Origin: an uncultured Clostridia bacterium
GTDB lineage: Bacteria; Bacillota; Clostridia; Oscillospirales; Acutalibacteraceae
Direction of reading: 5' to 3'
NCBI GenBank assembly: GCA_946183365.1
Contig: CAMHAH010000006.1
Location: 79,782-143,781, forward strand
Length of the DNA: 64,000 nt
The notes below the pieces were generated by a model. The model did not search any database and was not told the DNA's origin. It saw nothing but the letters and a program-made list of their open reading frames with translations. The first letter of the stretch is position 1, and each line of letters opens with the position of its first letter. Shown here piece by piece: positions 37,101 to 43,934 of the stretch. A program made the translations under genes and the position numbers.

Positions 37101-37359
37101 TCAGGCGACCGCGGAGGATGAGGGAGTAAAGCTCAGCTGGACGCCTATAGACGAAATCGCTTCATATAAGATCTTCAGACAGGACGGCAACGGTAACTGG
37201 AAGACTATAGCGGTAGTCACGGGAGCTGAATGGATCGATACAAAGGTAGAGAGTGGCAAGACCTATACATATACGCTCAGAGGCCTTAACAGTGAAGAGA
37301 GCAGTATTACCGGTTATGATACAACGGGAAAGAGCGTTACCTATCTGAAAACTGCTTGA
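34117..37359 (+). CDS. Secreted NlpC/P60-like cysteine peptidase with eight Fn3 domains
   Basis: About 1080 residues. Signal peptide (1-35). An NlpC/P60-like domain (about 45-255) has the nucleophile in 'GAMNCTGFVWHVLY' and a His in 'SDNHNAIFYG'. From about 370 to the end there are eight Fn3 repeats of about 87 residues with 'YRVYYKN..G.W.R' and 'YTYTVRC'. NlpC/P60 enzymes cut peptidoglycan stem peptides; the long Fn3 tail may space or bind it at the wall. The start chosen is ATG 34117, 9 nt after GGAG; ATG 34108 is too close to that SD. Confidence 0.78.
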   Translation: MIGFMKKALSLLLSAVLVISVLAFVPGIGSVRSSAASWNGTNYGGGTVYGYRSFLEAYGIDYDVYMKWLDDHDADSPNPDYYLGTPYVGDDHRNPNGDCKGAYGEFDTPGVGAMNCTGFVWHVLYKAAVNSGASYEQISRLKVMGGVLSSWANYGVYRIYFKSLEDAYNSRVLEKGDVMWIYGSSDNHNAIFYGDSPTDWIYWDSAGERNRYCEIHAIGDCLGVLVAKASQPDDIELHINTRYGDKTCFGAKYSIFTSRSEAQAAIDNPDNDAIWDKRIGTIALNKNGHGCLRTQSAPSKAELWRNGVPQYSLNYFNSSAQRVSGRNTYYAVQWSACDGIIEDSMVHELTDSGEKTSSGYRIFSFNAPKKVDTPQIKKVKSTYDGVKISWEPVKGAERYRVYYKNAKGSWTRFAETASSSCVDKDVRSGGNYTYTVRCVDREGSFTSFYDTSGKSVKYKVLDTPKLSSGKSEADGIRLKWGAVDGAERYRVYFKNSKGAWVRVTETSESEYLDGIVTAGNSYTYTLRCVDSDGDFTSGYYNKGWKKTYDGIDTPKIKEITSEPNGLKLSWDAVEGASKYRIYCKGASGDWANIAETDSTEYFDGVVTAGNSYTYTIRCLNSSGSLSSGYEPDGMTQKYIGIATPVITETSNEEGGVRIKWDEVENAYKYRVYYKNRSGGWTKMAETGGTEFLDTDVSPEWTYTYTVRCVNAQGGFTSDFDRVGVKHTFKLSTPKITGAENVESGIKLTWNKPAGVYGYRVFYLGSDGWNRLGVSTTNSFIDTDVRSGNTYTYTIRCIDKNGNYISDYDKEGFKATFIATPVIRSADITIDGVKLSWDTVKGAYGYRVFYLGSDGWKRLTTTTSSSVTDTDVRSGGTYTYTVRCIDENDNYISDYDGSGIKATFISTPKVNKLYSNNNGVVLNWDAVNGAYSYRIFRRGSDGWERLGLTTGTSFTDKTAENGKTYTYTVRCMDKKENYISDYYSGFTTKCIRYIDVQATAEDEGVKLSWTPIDEIASYKIFRQDGNGNWKTIAVVTGAEWIDTKVESGKTYTYTLRGLNSEESSITGYDTTGKSVTYLKTA

Positions 37360-37381
37360 TACATACAGACACATACTATTC

Positions 37382-37415
37382 AGGGCTGCCGCAGCTATTG
37401 CCGCGACAGCCCTTT
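37382..37415. terminator. Bidirectional terminator
   Basis: AGGGCTGCCGC and GCGACAGCCCT arms with TTTTC after, between convergent genes. Confidence 0.75.
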
Positions 37416-37483
37416 TCATGCGTTATGCTTTCGGAGGTTTATGGTTATAGATCTACAGGGATATTATTCGTGCCTTTATGAGA

Positions 37484-38359
37484 TCATTCGCTGTTATCGC
37501 ATACCGAGCCAATCTTACCGCTGATACTCAATGACGCTGAGCCGGGGGTCATGGTCCATTCGCCTGTGGCGGCGTCTTGAGCGAAGGTCGCGGCAGGTAC
37601 GGTCAGTATACCCTGTACGGTACTGAACACGCCCGTGGTTTCGTCATAGGTGTACTCGGCAGTTGTGAGAGGTTCGCCGTTCAGACTTACCCTGATATCG
37701 GTCAGTATCGGGTCAAAGGTATCGCTGATCGTCGCGTTATCCTCAACGGTGACCGCGGTGTTGCCTGTATTCTGCATCTGGAAGGTATAGGTCAGCTCTC
37801 CGTTCTCGGCAACGGGGATCGGTGTGACCGACTTGATAAGCGAGAGCTGAGCTTCATTGACCGCTGAGATGACCTCTTCGTCAGCCGCGCCGCAAACGTC
37901 GGCGCCTGTTACCGCGACTGTATTAGTGATAGTCGAGCCATCGCTCAGCGGAGCGTATTCATTAACGGTCGCGGAGTATACCAGCAGAGCGTTGCCGTTT
38001 GCGGGAACGTTTATGCCGTTTATAGCAAGACCGGCGGTCGTTGTCACTGTCGGATCGGGCTGCAGAACACCGTTTTGATAATACTGCAGGCTTTCTTCTT
38101 CATAGGTCAGAGGTTGAACGGTCCCGGCGCCGAAGGCATACGCGCCTAAGTCATCGGTAACGGTGAGCGACTGCGCGGGGGTATCTCCGTTATTTACTAT
38201 GCTGACGATATAGGTCACTGTATCGCCTGAGGTATACTCTGATGATACCGCCTCTTTGCTTACGCTCAGAGCCCCCTCGATCAAGCCGACAGCTACATTT
38301 GACTGAACTGTACTGCCGTTAAAGCTCAGGGTAGCCTGATTGGTAAATGTTGTTGCCAT
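37484..38359 (-). CDS. DUF11/conserved-repeat beta-sandwich protein
   Basis: A 291-residue protein with two DUF11-like modules: 'VSKEAVSSEYTSGDTVTYIVSIVNNGDTPA' (about 33-62) and 'LIKSVTPIPVAENGELTYTFQMQNTGNTAV' (about 172-202). It opens 'MATTFTNQATLSFNGS', a form common in clostridia, and has no signal peptide, so it is not exported by Sec. A spore or cell-surface structural role is a guess. SD GGAAAGGAAAAG. Confidence 0.72.
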   Translation of the reverse strand: MATTFTNQATLSFNGSTVQSNVAVGLIEGALSVSKEAVSSEYTSGDTVTYIVSIVNNGDTPAQSLTVTDDLGAYAFGAGTVQPLTYEEESLQYYQNGVLQPDPTVTTTAGLAINGINVPANGNALLVYSATVNEYAPLSDGSTITNTVAVTGADVCGAADEEVISAVNEAQLSLIKSVTPIPVAENGELTYTFQMQNTGNTAVTVEDNATISDTFDPILTDIRVSLNGEPLTTAEYTYDETTGVFSTVQGILTVPAATFAQDAATGEWTMTPGSASLSISGKIGSVCDNSE

Positions 38360-38529
38360 TCTCTTTTCCTTTCCTGAGTTTTTATGGAAGCGAAGTTTGC
38401 TTCCTTATACATCATATGGCGCTGTGACGGATGTGTTAAAGTGAAAACTATTATAATTTTGTGAGTATAAAAAATAATGCTTGCATTTTTTCTGCTTATA
38501 TGTTAAAGTATATAAGGTCAAAGAAATAC

Positions 38530-38606
38530 GGAGGCTTAGCTCAGCTGGTTAGAGTACCTGCTTGACGTGCAGGGGGTCATTGGTTCGATTCCAATAGTCT
38601 CCACCA
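38530..38606 (+). tRNA. tRNA-Val (GAC)
   Basis: 77 nt including encoded CCA. The acceptor stem GGAGGCT pairs with AGTCTCC, the D-arm contains 'AGCTCAGCTGG', the anticodon stem is CCTGC/GCAGG with loop TTGACGT (anticodon GAC), and the T-arm is 'GGTTCGATTCC'. Confidence 0.93.
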
Positions 38607-38610
38607 TAGA

Positions 38611-38643
38611 TATAAGGGAGTACCGAACGGTACTCCCTTATAT
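38611..38643 (+). terminator. Hairpin terminator after tRNA-Val
   Basis: TAAGGGAGTACC and GGTACTCCCTTA arms around GAAC. Confidence 0.75.
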
Positions 38644-38693
38644 CATATAACAAGCAAAGTGCAATTAGTGTGAAAAATAGTGTAAGATTATCG

Positions 38694-38724
38694 GGAGATA
38701 CCGCGCGGTATCTCCTGTTTTTTT
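38694..38724 (+). terminator. Second intrinsic terminator
   Basis: GGAGATACC and GGTATCTCC arms around GCGC, then TGTTTTTTT. No gene lies between it and the first terminator, so it is either a backup or belongs to an unseen small RNA. Confidence 0.7.
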
Positions 38725-38844
38725 GCGTTAAATCTTTGCTTTATAAAATGTTATGTATATGTCTGTTTTCTTTGAGTTGTATATTATTATGCAACCTGCA
38801 ATGATATCTCGGCATTATTGAGAGGCAAAGAAAGGAAGGATAAA

Positions 38845-40125
38845 ATGAGTATTGCGAGTGAAATATCACGTATCAACGATAATATTGCTTCAGCCTATAC
38901 CGGGCTTGCGTCTAAAGGCGCCGAAATACCTCTGACTGAGAACAGCGCCAATCTCAGAGCCGCGATAGACAGTATTCCGTTTAACGCGTCTGTAGGGCGA
39001 AAAGATGTGAATTTCTATGATTGCGACGGTACCTGCCTGTACAGCTATTCAAAAGCAGAATGGTTGAGCGGCATGAGCCCCGTTTTGCCTGAGCTGCCGT
39101 CACGCAGGGGATTGGTTTGTCAATGCTGGAACCGCAGCTTGAGTGAGATTACAAATTATGTCTCCGAATACGGCAGATGTGATACCGGAGCTGTATATAT
39201 CACTGATGACGGTTCAACGCGATTATACATTTCTATACCAAACAGCCTGTTGCTTTCTCCTGCTCTGTACCTTAAGCTAAAGGAAGGCTCATTGACCATA
39301 GACTGGGGCGACGATACACTCCCGACCATTATCAGCAGAGCTGAACCCGACTATGCGAATGTTTCGAGCACGCATGATTATCAAATGTGCGGAGATTATG
39401 TGATCTCTCTTTCATTTTCGGGCTCCGGGAGTTATAAGTTGGGACAAGGGTCGGCTGTTACGGTATTAGGCGAGGTCACCGCAAGCGCTCCTTCTTTATT
39501 TCCGTATGTAAATATGCTCAAAAAAGTTGAGATAGGACAAAGCTGTGAACCGGAGGAATACGCATTTTCTCACTGCTATTCTCTTAACTCTGTAACCATC
39601 CCGCTTATCGGCGACGATCAGAACGGTATAAAAAGAATTGCGCCGTACGCCTTTTACAGTTGCGGGAGAATTTGCTTTATCAGTTTGCCTAGTTCTGTTG
39701 AAAGCATCGGCAGAAACGCGTTTGCAAGCTGCAGCGGATTATCGACGATCTTGATACCCTCAAGTATCGAGACTATAGGAGGCGTCGCTTTTCAGTATTG
39801 CAGAGTTCTGAACTCATTTATTCTGCCGAGAGGTTTAAGCGTACTTAACACTTATTTGTTCTCGTATTGTTTTTCGCTTGTTTCATTAATCCTGCCAAAT
39901 ACTGTAACTCAGATAAACGCCAACGCGTTTTTGAACAGCTATAATCTTACCGAGCTGGATATGTCGGCTTTTATAAACAGCTCGGAGATACCCGCGCTGA
40001 GTAATATCAACGCGTTCAGCGGTACTTCTCTGACAAGGATACTTGTCGCAAGCAACACAATGAAAGCGGCGTTTGAAGCGGCGACAAACTGGAACAGCTT
40101 TTCGGGCTTGTTTACGGTCAAATAA
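38845..40125 (+). CDS. Tail-fibre-like protein with BspA-type leucine-rich repeats
   Basis: About 426 residues. The opening 'ISRINDNIASAYTGLASKGAEIP' is common in Firmicutes phage tail proteins. The C-terminal half (about 225-410) is BspA/LRR_5 repeats ('IAPYAFYSCGRICFISLPSSVESIGRNAF'). It has no signal peptide. A holin and an endolysin follow, so a phage-derived receptor-binding role is inferred. ATG 38845 follows AAGGAAGG; an upstream TTG at 38818 lacks support. Confidence 0.72.
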   Translation: MSIASEISRINDNIASAYTGLASKGAEIPLTENSANLRAAIDSIPFNASVGRKDVNFYDCDGTCLYSYSKAEWLSGMSPVLPELPSRRGLVCQCWNRSLSEITNYVSEYGRCDTGAVYITDDGSTRLYISIPNSLLLSPALYLKLKEGSLTIDWGDDTLPTIISRAEPDYANVSSTHDYQMCGDYVISLSFSGSGSYKLGQGSAVTVLGEVTASAPSLFPYVNMLKKVEIGQSCEPEEYAFSHCYSLNSVTIPLIGDDQNGIKRIAPYAFYSCGRICFISLPSSVESIGRNAFASCSGLSTILIPSSIETIGGVAFQYCRVLNSFILPRGLSVLNTYLFSYCFSLVSLILPNTVTQINANAFLNSYNLTELDMSAFINSSEIPALSNINAFSGTSLTRILVASNTMKAAFEAATNWNSFSGLFTVK

Positions 40126-40201
40126 AGGTGAGTATCAGTTATAAGAGATTAAGGTATAAAATTGCGGATCGATCGTGATCTCTAACAGAAAGGATGATAT
40201 T

Positions 40202-40408
40202 ATGAAAACAGAAAGCAAATTTGTAAAATGGCTCAAGGCGGCGGGTGTCCGCGCCCTTAAGACCGTGGCTCAGACGGCTGTCGCTACAATCGGAGTGTCG
40301 GCTGTTATGGAGGACGTCAATTGGTTGGCGGTCGCCTCGGCTTCTCTGCTCGCAGGCGTGCTCTCGCTGTTGACCTCCGTAGCGGGTCTGCCTGAGCTTG
40401 ACGGTTGA
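40202..40408 (+). CDS. Phage holin (r1t-like)
   Basis: A 68-residue protein: charged start, two hydrophobic segments (about 20-36 and 42-60) and short tail 'LPELDG', the layout of small r1t-type holins. Holins open the membrane for an endolysin, encoded immediately downstream. Start ATG 40202 follows AAAGGATG. Confidence 0.75.
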   Translation: MKTESKFVKWLKAAGVRALKTVAQTAVATIGVSAVMEDVNWLAVASASLLAGVLSLLTSVAGLPELDG

Positions 40409-40458
40409 GAGTGATTAACCTTTTGTGATTGCTCGAATAAACTGTTAAGGGTGAAAAT

Positions 40459-41409
40459 ATGAATACTACAAACAAAAAAGGCGTAGATATCTCATACGCC
40501 AACGGCAATATCGACCTTGATAAGGTCAAAGCGGCGGGTTATGACTTCGTCATGATCCGCTGCGGCTACGGTTCTGATATCCGCTCTCAGGATGACGCTC
40601 AGTTTGAGAACAACGTCAGGAAGGCTGAGGCTATCGGGATGCCGTGGGGCGTGTATCTGTATTCTTACGCTGTGAATACGGATCAGGCTCGCTCAGAGGT
40701 AGAGCACGTTAAACGCCTGCTTAAAGGCAAAAAGCCCACAATGCCCGTCGCTCTCGACGTCGAGGATACGGTGTGGTATCAGAAATACGGCTGCTATAAT
40801 CGCGCGGCGCTCAGTTCAATAGTCGGCACCTTTATAAGCGGTATAAAAGCGGCGGGCTTCTATCCTATGATCTATACGGGCTATTATGAGATCCGCGACT
40901 ATCTGACCGCCGATGTGGTCAACAGCTGTGATATCTGGCTCGCGGAGTGGGGTAGGTACCCCGACTATAGCGCCTCTAACCTCGGTATGTGGCAGTACGG
41001 CGGCGAGACCAATCTGATAGAAAGCAATTCGATCAGCGGCGTTGGCGTTATCGATAAGGATAAGTGCTACAAGGATTATCCGACGATCATTAAGAACGGC
41101 GGCTACAACGGTTGGGCGAAAGGCTCAGGCGGCGGCAGCTCAGACGGTACAAAGGAGGTAACCTGCACATTGAAATTCAACTATCTTGCGAGATCAGGCT
41201 ATACAAGCACAGGCGCACAGGTGAGGACGGCTCAGATACTGCTCAACGGCAATGGATATAAGGGCGCTGACGGTTCGGCTCTCGAGGTCGACGGTATATT
41301 CGGCGTTAATACCGATCATGCGGTAAAAAAGTTCCAGAGCGCAAAAGATCTGACCTCAGACGGTATCATAGGCCCCGCGACATGGAAGAAGCTCACCGGA
41401 GCGAACTGA
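40459..41409 (+). CDS. GH25 endolysin with peptidoglycan-binding domain
   Basis: A 316-residue lysozyme. The GH25 domain (1-205) shows 'KGVDISYANGNID' (catalytic Asp region), 'MIRCGYG', 'PVALDVEDT' and 'IWLAEWGRYPD'. A Gly/Ser linker precedes a PG_binding_1 domain (about 240-315; 'VKKFQSAKDLTSDGIIGPATW'). It hydrolyses the glycan strand of peptidoglycan. No signal peptide, as expected for a holin-dependent endolysin. Confidence 0.92.
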   Translation: MNTTNKKGVDISYANGNIDLDKVKAAGYDFVMIRCGYGSDIRSQDDAQFENNVRKAEAIGMPWGVYLYSYAVNTDQARSEVEHVKRLLKGKKPTMPVALDVEDTVWYQKYGCYNRAALSSIVGTFISGIKAAGFYPMIYTGYYEIRDYLTADVVNSCDIWLAEWGRYPDYSASNLGMWQYGGETNLIESNSISGVGVIDKDKCYKDYPTIIKNGGYNGWAKGSGGGSSDGTKEVTCTLKFNYLARSGYTSTGAQVRTAQILLNGNGYKGADGSALEVDGIFGVNTDHAVKKFQSAKDLTSDGIIGPATWKKLTGAN

Positions 41410-41443
41410 ATTAATTTCATAAAAGTTCAATGCATCAAAATTA

Positions 41444-41467
41444 GGGGCTGTCGCGACAGCCCCTTTC
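41444..41467. terminator. Bidirectional terminator after endolysin
   Basis: A perfect palindrome GGGGCTGTCG/CGACAGCCCC followed by TTTC. Confidence 0.8.
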
Positions 41468-41470
41468 ACT

Positions 41471-42640
41471 TTATTTTAAATTGAAAATCGCATTAGTTTT
41501 TCTCAGCGCTTTAAGCAGCTCTATAGTCATCATGCTGTGACCTGATCGATTAGGATGTTGACCGTATCTTCTTTTGGAATAATAGTCCTGCATATATGTG
41601 GGTATATTTTCAAAAGTTAATCCGCAGTTTGAGAAATCAGCAATTTGACAATTATACAATCCGGCCAGTTCACGGATCGCTTGGTTATAATCATCTAACA
41701 GAATACCGCCGGGTCTGCTCTCACTTTGATATAAGTTTTTGACAGGGAACGTACGGGTCACATATTCTCCTCCGGAAATGATAGGTATAGTGCCGCATAT
41801 TACTTTAGCGTCCTTATACTTTGAGGTGATCTTACTAAGCATTACTGCGTATGCCTCTCTGAATGTATCAGTATCTGTCGGGAACTCCTGAGTACCGTTA
41901 TAAGTACCGAGCGGAGTAGAACGTGTGAAATCGTTACCGCCGAGCTGAATGATTATAATATCAGGCATATCCGTTCCGTTATCAAGGGCTTCACATCTGA
42001 TGCCGCAACCGGCTTTAGCGTCTATCTCTTCGCCGTGACCTGTTGAGCAGAATGATCCTGATGAGGAGTTGTTGACGAGCAGCTCGCCTGAGATTATATC
42101 GATAAATCTCATCCAGTATGTATCGTGTACATCCAAGACGGGATCGGGATTTGACGTCTTATGAGGATAATAAACAGTATAGTCATTTGGAATATAGCCT
42201 TCAAAGGTAGAGATAGAAGCACCGAGAATACTCACTTTAGCCCCTTCATAACCTTTGGTTTTCAATGGCGTAAGCGATAATAGAATACGCTGTATTTCTG
42301 TTGCGTCTATGAGGGTTATTGCTCTGTCGCCGTCTATATCCGCAGTTGCAATATCAAGTTCAAATGGTATCTTTATGTTTACAAGATCTCTCCGGATATA
42401 CGTTGCGTCATTTATCGTTATTTCTCTGTCACCGTCTACGTCGCCGATCAAAGCTTCGGATTGTTCGCTGAGTAATACATCGTTACCGGTTTTATTGTTG
42501 GTGTAATGCTCTGCTTCGTTATCATTGAATTCCGAAAAGGATATTTTATATTCCGAAGCGCTGACGGGCGTTAACAATACAGCATTAAGGATTATAATAA
42601 AAGCAAATAAAAAGCTGATATATCTTTTAGCGGTATTCAA
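41471..42640 (-). CDS. Secreted SGNH hydrolase with N-terminal dockerin
   Basis: A 389-residue protein. Signal peptide (1-28). Type I dockerin (about 46-115) has two Ca-binding repeats, 'GDVDGDREITINDATYI' and 'ADIDGDRAITLIDATEI'. The SGNH/GDSL domain (about 130-389) has block I 'SILGASISTF', block III 'IQLGGNDF' and block V 'HPNRSGH' with the catalytic His. It is probably a carbohydrate esterase carried on a cohesin scaffold (cellulosome- or amylosome-like). The start is TTG behind GGAGGAAGAG. Confidence 0.85.
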   Translation of the reverse strand: MNTAKRYISFLFAFIIILNAVLLTPVSASEYKISFSEFNDNEAEHYTNNKTGNDVLLSEQSEALIGDVDGDREITINDATYIRRDLVNIKIPFELDIATADIDGDRAITLIDATEIQRILLSLTPLKTKGYEGAKVSILGASISTFEGYIPNDYTVYYPHKTSNPDPVLDVHDTYWMRFIDIISGELLVNNSSSGSFCSTGHGEEIDAKAGCGIRCEALDNGTDMPDIIIIQLGGNDFTRSTPLGTYNGTQEFPTDTDTFREAYAVMLSKITSKYKDAKVICGTIPIISGGEYVTRTFPVKNLYQSESRPGGILLDDYNQAIRELAGLYNCQIADFSNCGLTFENIPTYMQDYYSKRRYGQHPNRSGHSMMTIELLKALRKTNAIFNLK

Positions 42641-42812
42641 ATCTCTTCCTCCGAGTATAGATGTTATTCTCTGCTGTGCAAATTATATACCATTATACTG
42701 CGTTTTGCAGATTAAGACAAGAGCATAATGCTCAAACGTTTACCTTGTACTTGACTTTTTCTTAGTACTCTGAGATAATTTACGCATATTCTTAATGACT
42801 GAGGATAACGAT

Positions 42813-43301
42813 ATGCAAACAGAAAGACTGATACACCCCATACCTCCGCTGTATGACAAGGATTGCAGAATATTGATACTCGGATCATTTCCGTCGGTAA
42901 AATCAAGAGAGGCGAATTTCTTTTACGGTCATCCTCAAAACCGCTTCTGGCCGTTGCTGGCGAGGCTTTTCGATGAGCCTATACCCTTGAGCGTTGAAGA
43001 GAAGAGCTCGCTTGCCTTGAACCATCATATAGCGATGTGGGATTCGATACATTCCTGTACCATAGTCGGATCATCCGACAGCTCTATACGCGACGTAGTT
43101 GCGAACGATCTGTCTGTGATACTTGATAACAGCATGGTAGAGCGGATATTCTGTAACGGAGCGACTTCACACAAGCTGTATATGAAGTATATATATCTGA
43201 CTACGGGCATCAAGGCTGTGAAGCTGCCGTCTACCAGCCCCGCTAACGCCGCCTTCAATATGGAGAGGCTTGAACTTGAATGGAGTGTTATAAAGGATTA
43301 A
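42813..43301 (+). CDS. DNA-deoxyinosine glycosylase (UDG superfamily)
   Basis: A 162-residue DNA-repair enzyme. 'ILILGSFPSVKSREANFFYGHPQNRFWPLLARLF' is the family active-site strand, with 'LPSTSPANAAF' near the C-terminus as the minor-groove loop. It removes hypoxanthine (and in some homologues uracil) from DNA. ATG 42813 is 8 nt after GAGG; ATG 42795 has no SD. Confidence 0.88.
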   Translation: MQTERLIHPIPPLYDKDCRILILGSFPSVKSREANFFYGHPQNRFWPLLARLFDEPIPLSVEEKSSLALNHHIAMWDSIHSCTIVGSSDSSIRDVVANDLSVILDNSMVERIFCNGATSHKLYMKYIYLTTGIKAVKLPSTSPANAAFNMERLELEWSVIKD

Positions 43302-43347
43302 TATTCTGAATTAGAAATATATTATTTGACCGCAAATATTCTTTACC

Positions 43348-43376
43348 TTGACAATCAACCTCACATGGGGTAAAAT
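43348..43376 (+). promoter_or_regulatory. Promoter of tRNA-Arg
   Basis: TTGACA at 43348-43353, TAAAAT at 43371-43376, 17-bp spacer. Confidence 0.75.
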
Positions 43377-43394
43377 ATGTTTGCAACCAAATAT

Positions 43395-43471
43395 GCGCCA
43401 ATAGCTCAGTAGGATAGAGCGTTCGCCTCCTAAGCGAAAGGTCGGGGGTTCGAATCCCTTTTGGCGCGCCA
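43395..43471 (+). tRNA. tRNA-Arg (CCT)
   Basis: 77 nt with encoded CCA. Acceptor GCGCCAA pairs with TTGGCGC; anticodon stem TTCGC/GCGAA with loop CTCCTAA (anticodon CCT); T-arm 'GGGGGTTCGAATCCCTT'. Its last 14 bases are the start of a 142-bp direct repeat. Confidence 0.93.
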
Positions 43472-43599
43472 TATAAATAAGGCAGTACCGTTCAGGTGCT
43501 GCCTCAACTGATAAAATATCAAGCGCGGGAAAAGAGATTCGAAGGCGACCGTGGCTTTGCCGTAAGCCGCGCGCACGGCAAAGTCAAAAATGATACAGT
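43458..43599. repeat. 142-bp direct repeat, copy 1 (starts in tRNA-Arg 3' end)
   Basis: It begins CTTTTGGCGCGCC inside the tRNA and runs through a hairpin (GGCAGTACC/GGTGCTGCC) to GATACAGT. It matches 43687-43828 with one mismatch by eye. The 87 bp between the copies contain a palindrome with a T tail (43590-43610) and no gene. Confidence 0.9.
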
Positions 43600-43686
43600 G
43601 TATCATTTTTAGGGAGAGCGAAGAAGAAACAATAAGTAACCACAACGGAACCAAACGAGATGAATGTCAAAAAATATGGGAGCAAA

Positions 43687-43828
43687 CTTTTGGCGCGCCA
43701 TATAAATAAGGCAGTACCGTTCAGGTGCTGCCTCAACTGATAAAATATCAAGCGCGGGAAAAGAGATTCGAAGGCGACCGTGGCTTTGCCGTAAGCCGCG
43801 CGCACGGCAAAGTCAAAAAAGATACAGT
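43687..43828. repeat. 142-bp direct repeat, copy 2
   Basis: Identical to 43458-43599 except for one base. It contains only the last 14 bases of a tRNA-Arg, so no second tRNA gene is present. This kind of truncated tRNA end is what an att site or a partial tandem duplication leaves behind. Confidence 0.9.
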
Positions 43829-43934
43829 TTATTAGTTAGTACGCATATTAAATCTAAATCAATTAACCGAAGCTTTTAATTGAAATCAATCGATTAATGA
43901 TCCCACGGAACAAAAATAATGAAAGGGTGTTTTT

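Noticed and set aside
43430..43654. Minus-strand ORF ending in 'RDSNPRPFA'
   Set aside because: This is the familiar artefact of translating a tRNA gene and its flank; it overlaps tRNA-Arg and the direct repeat.
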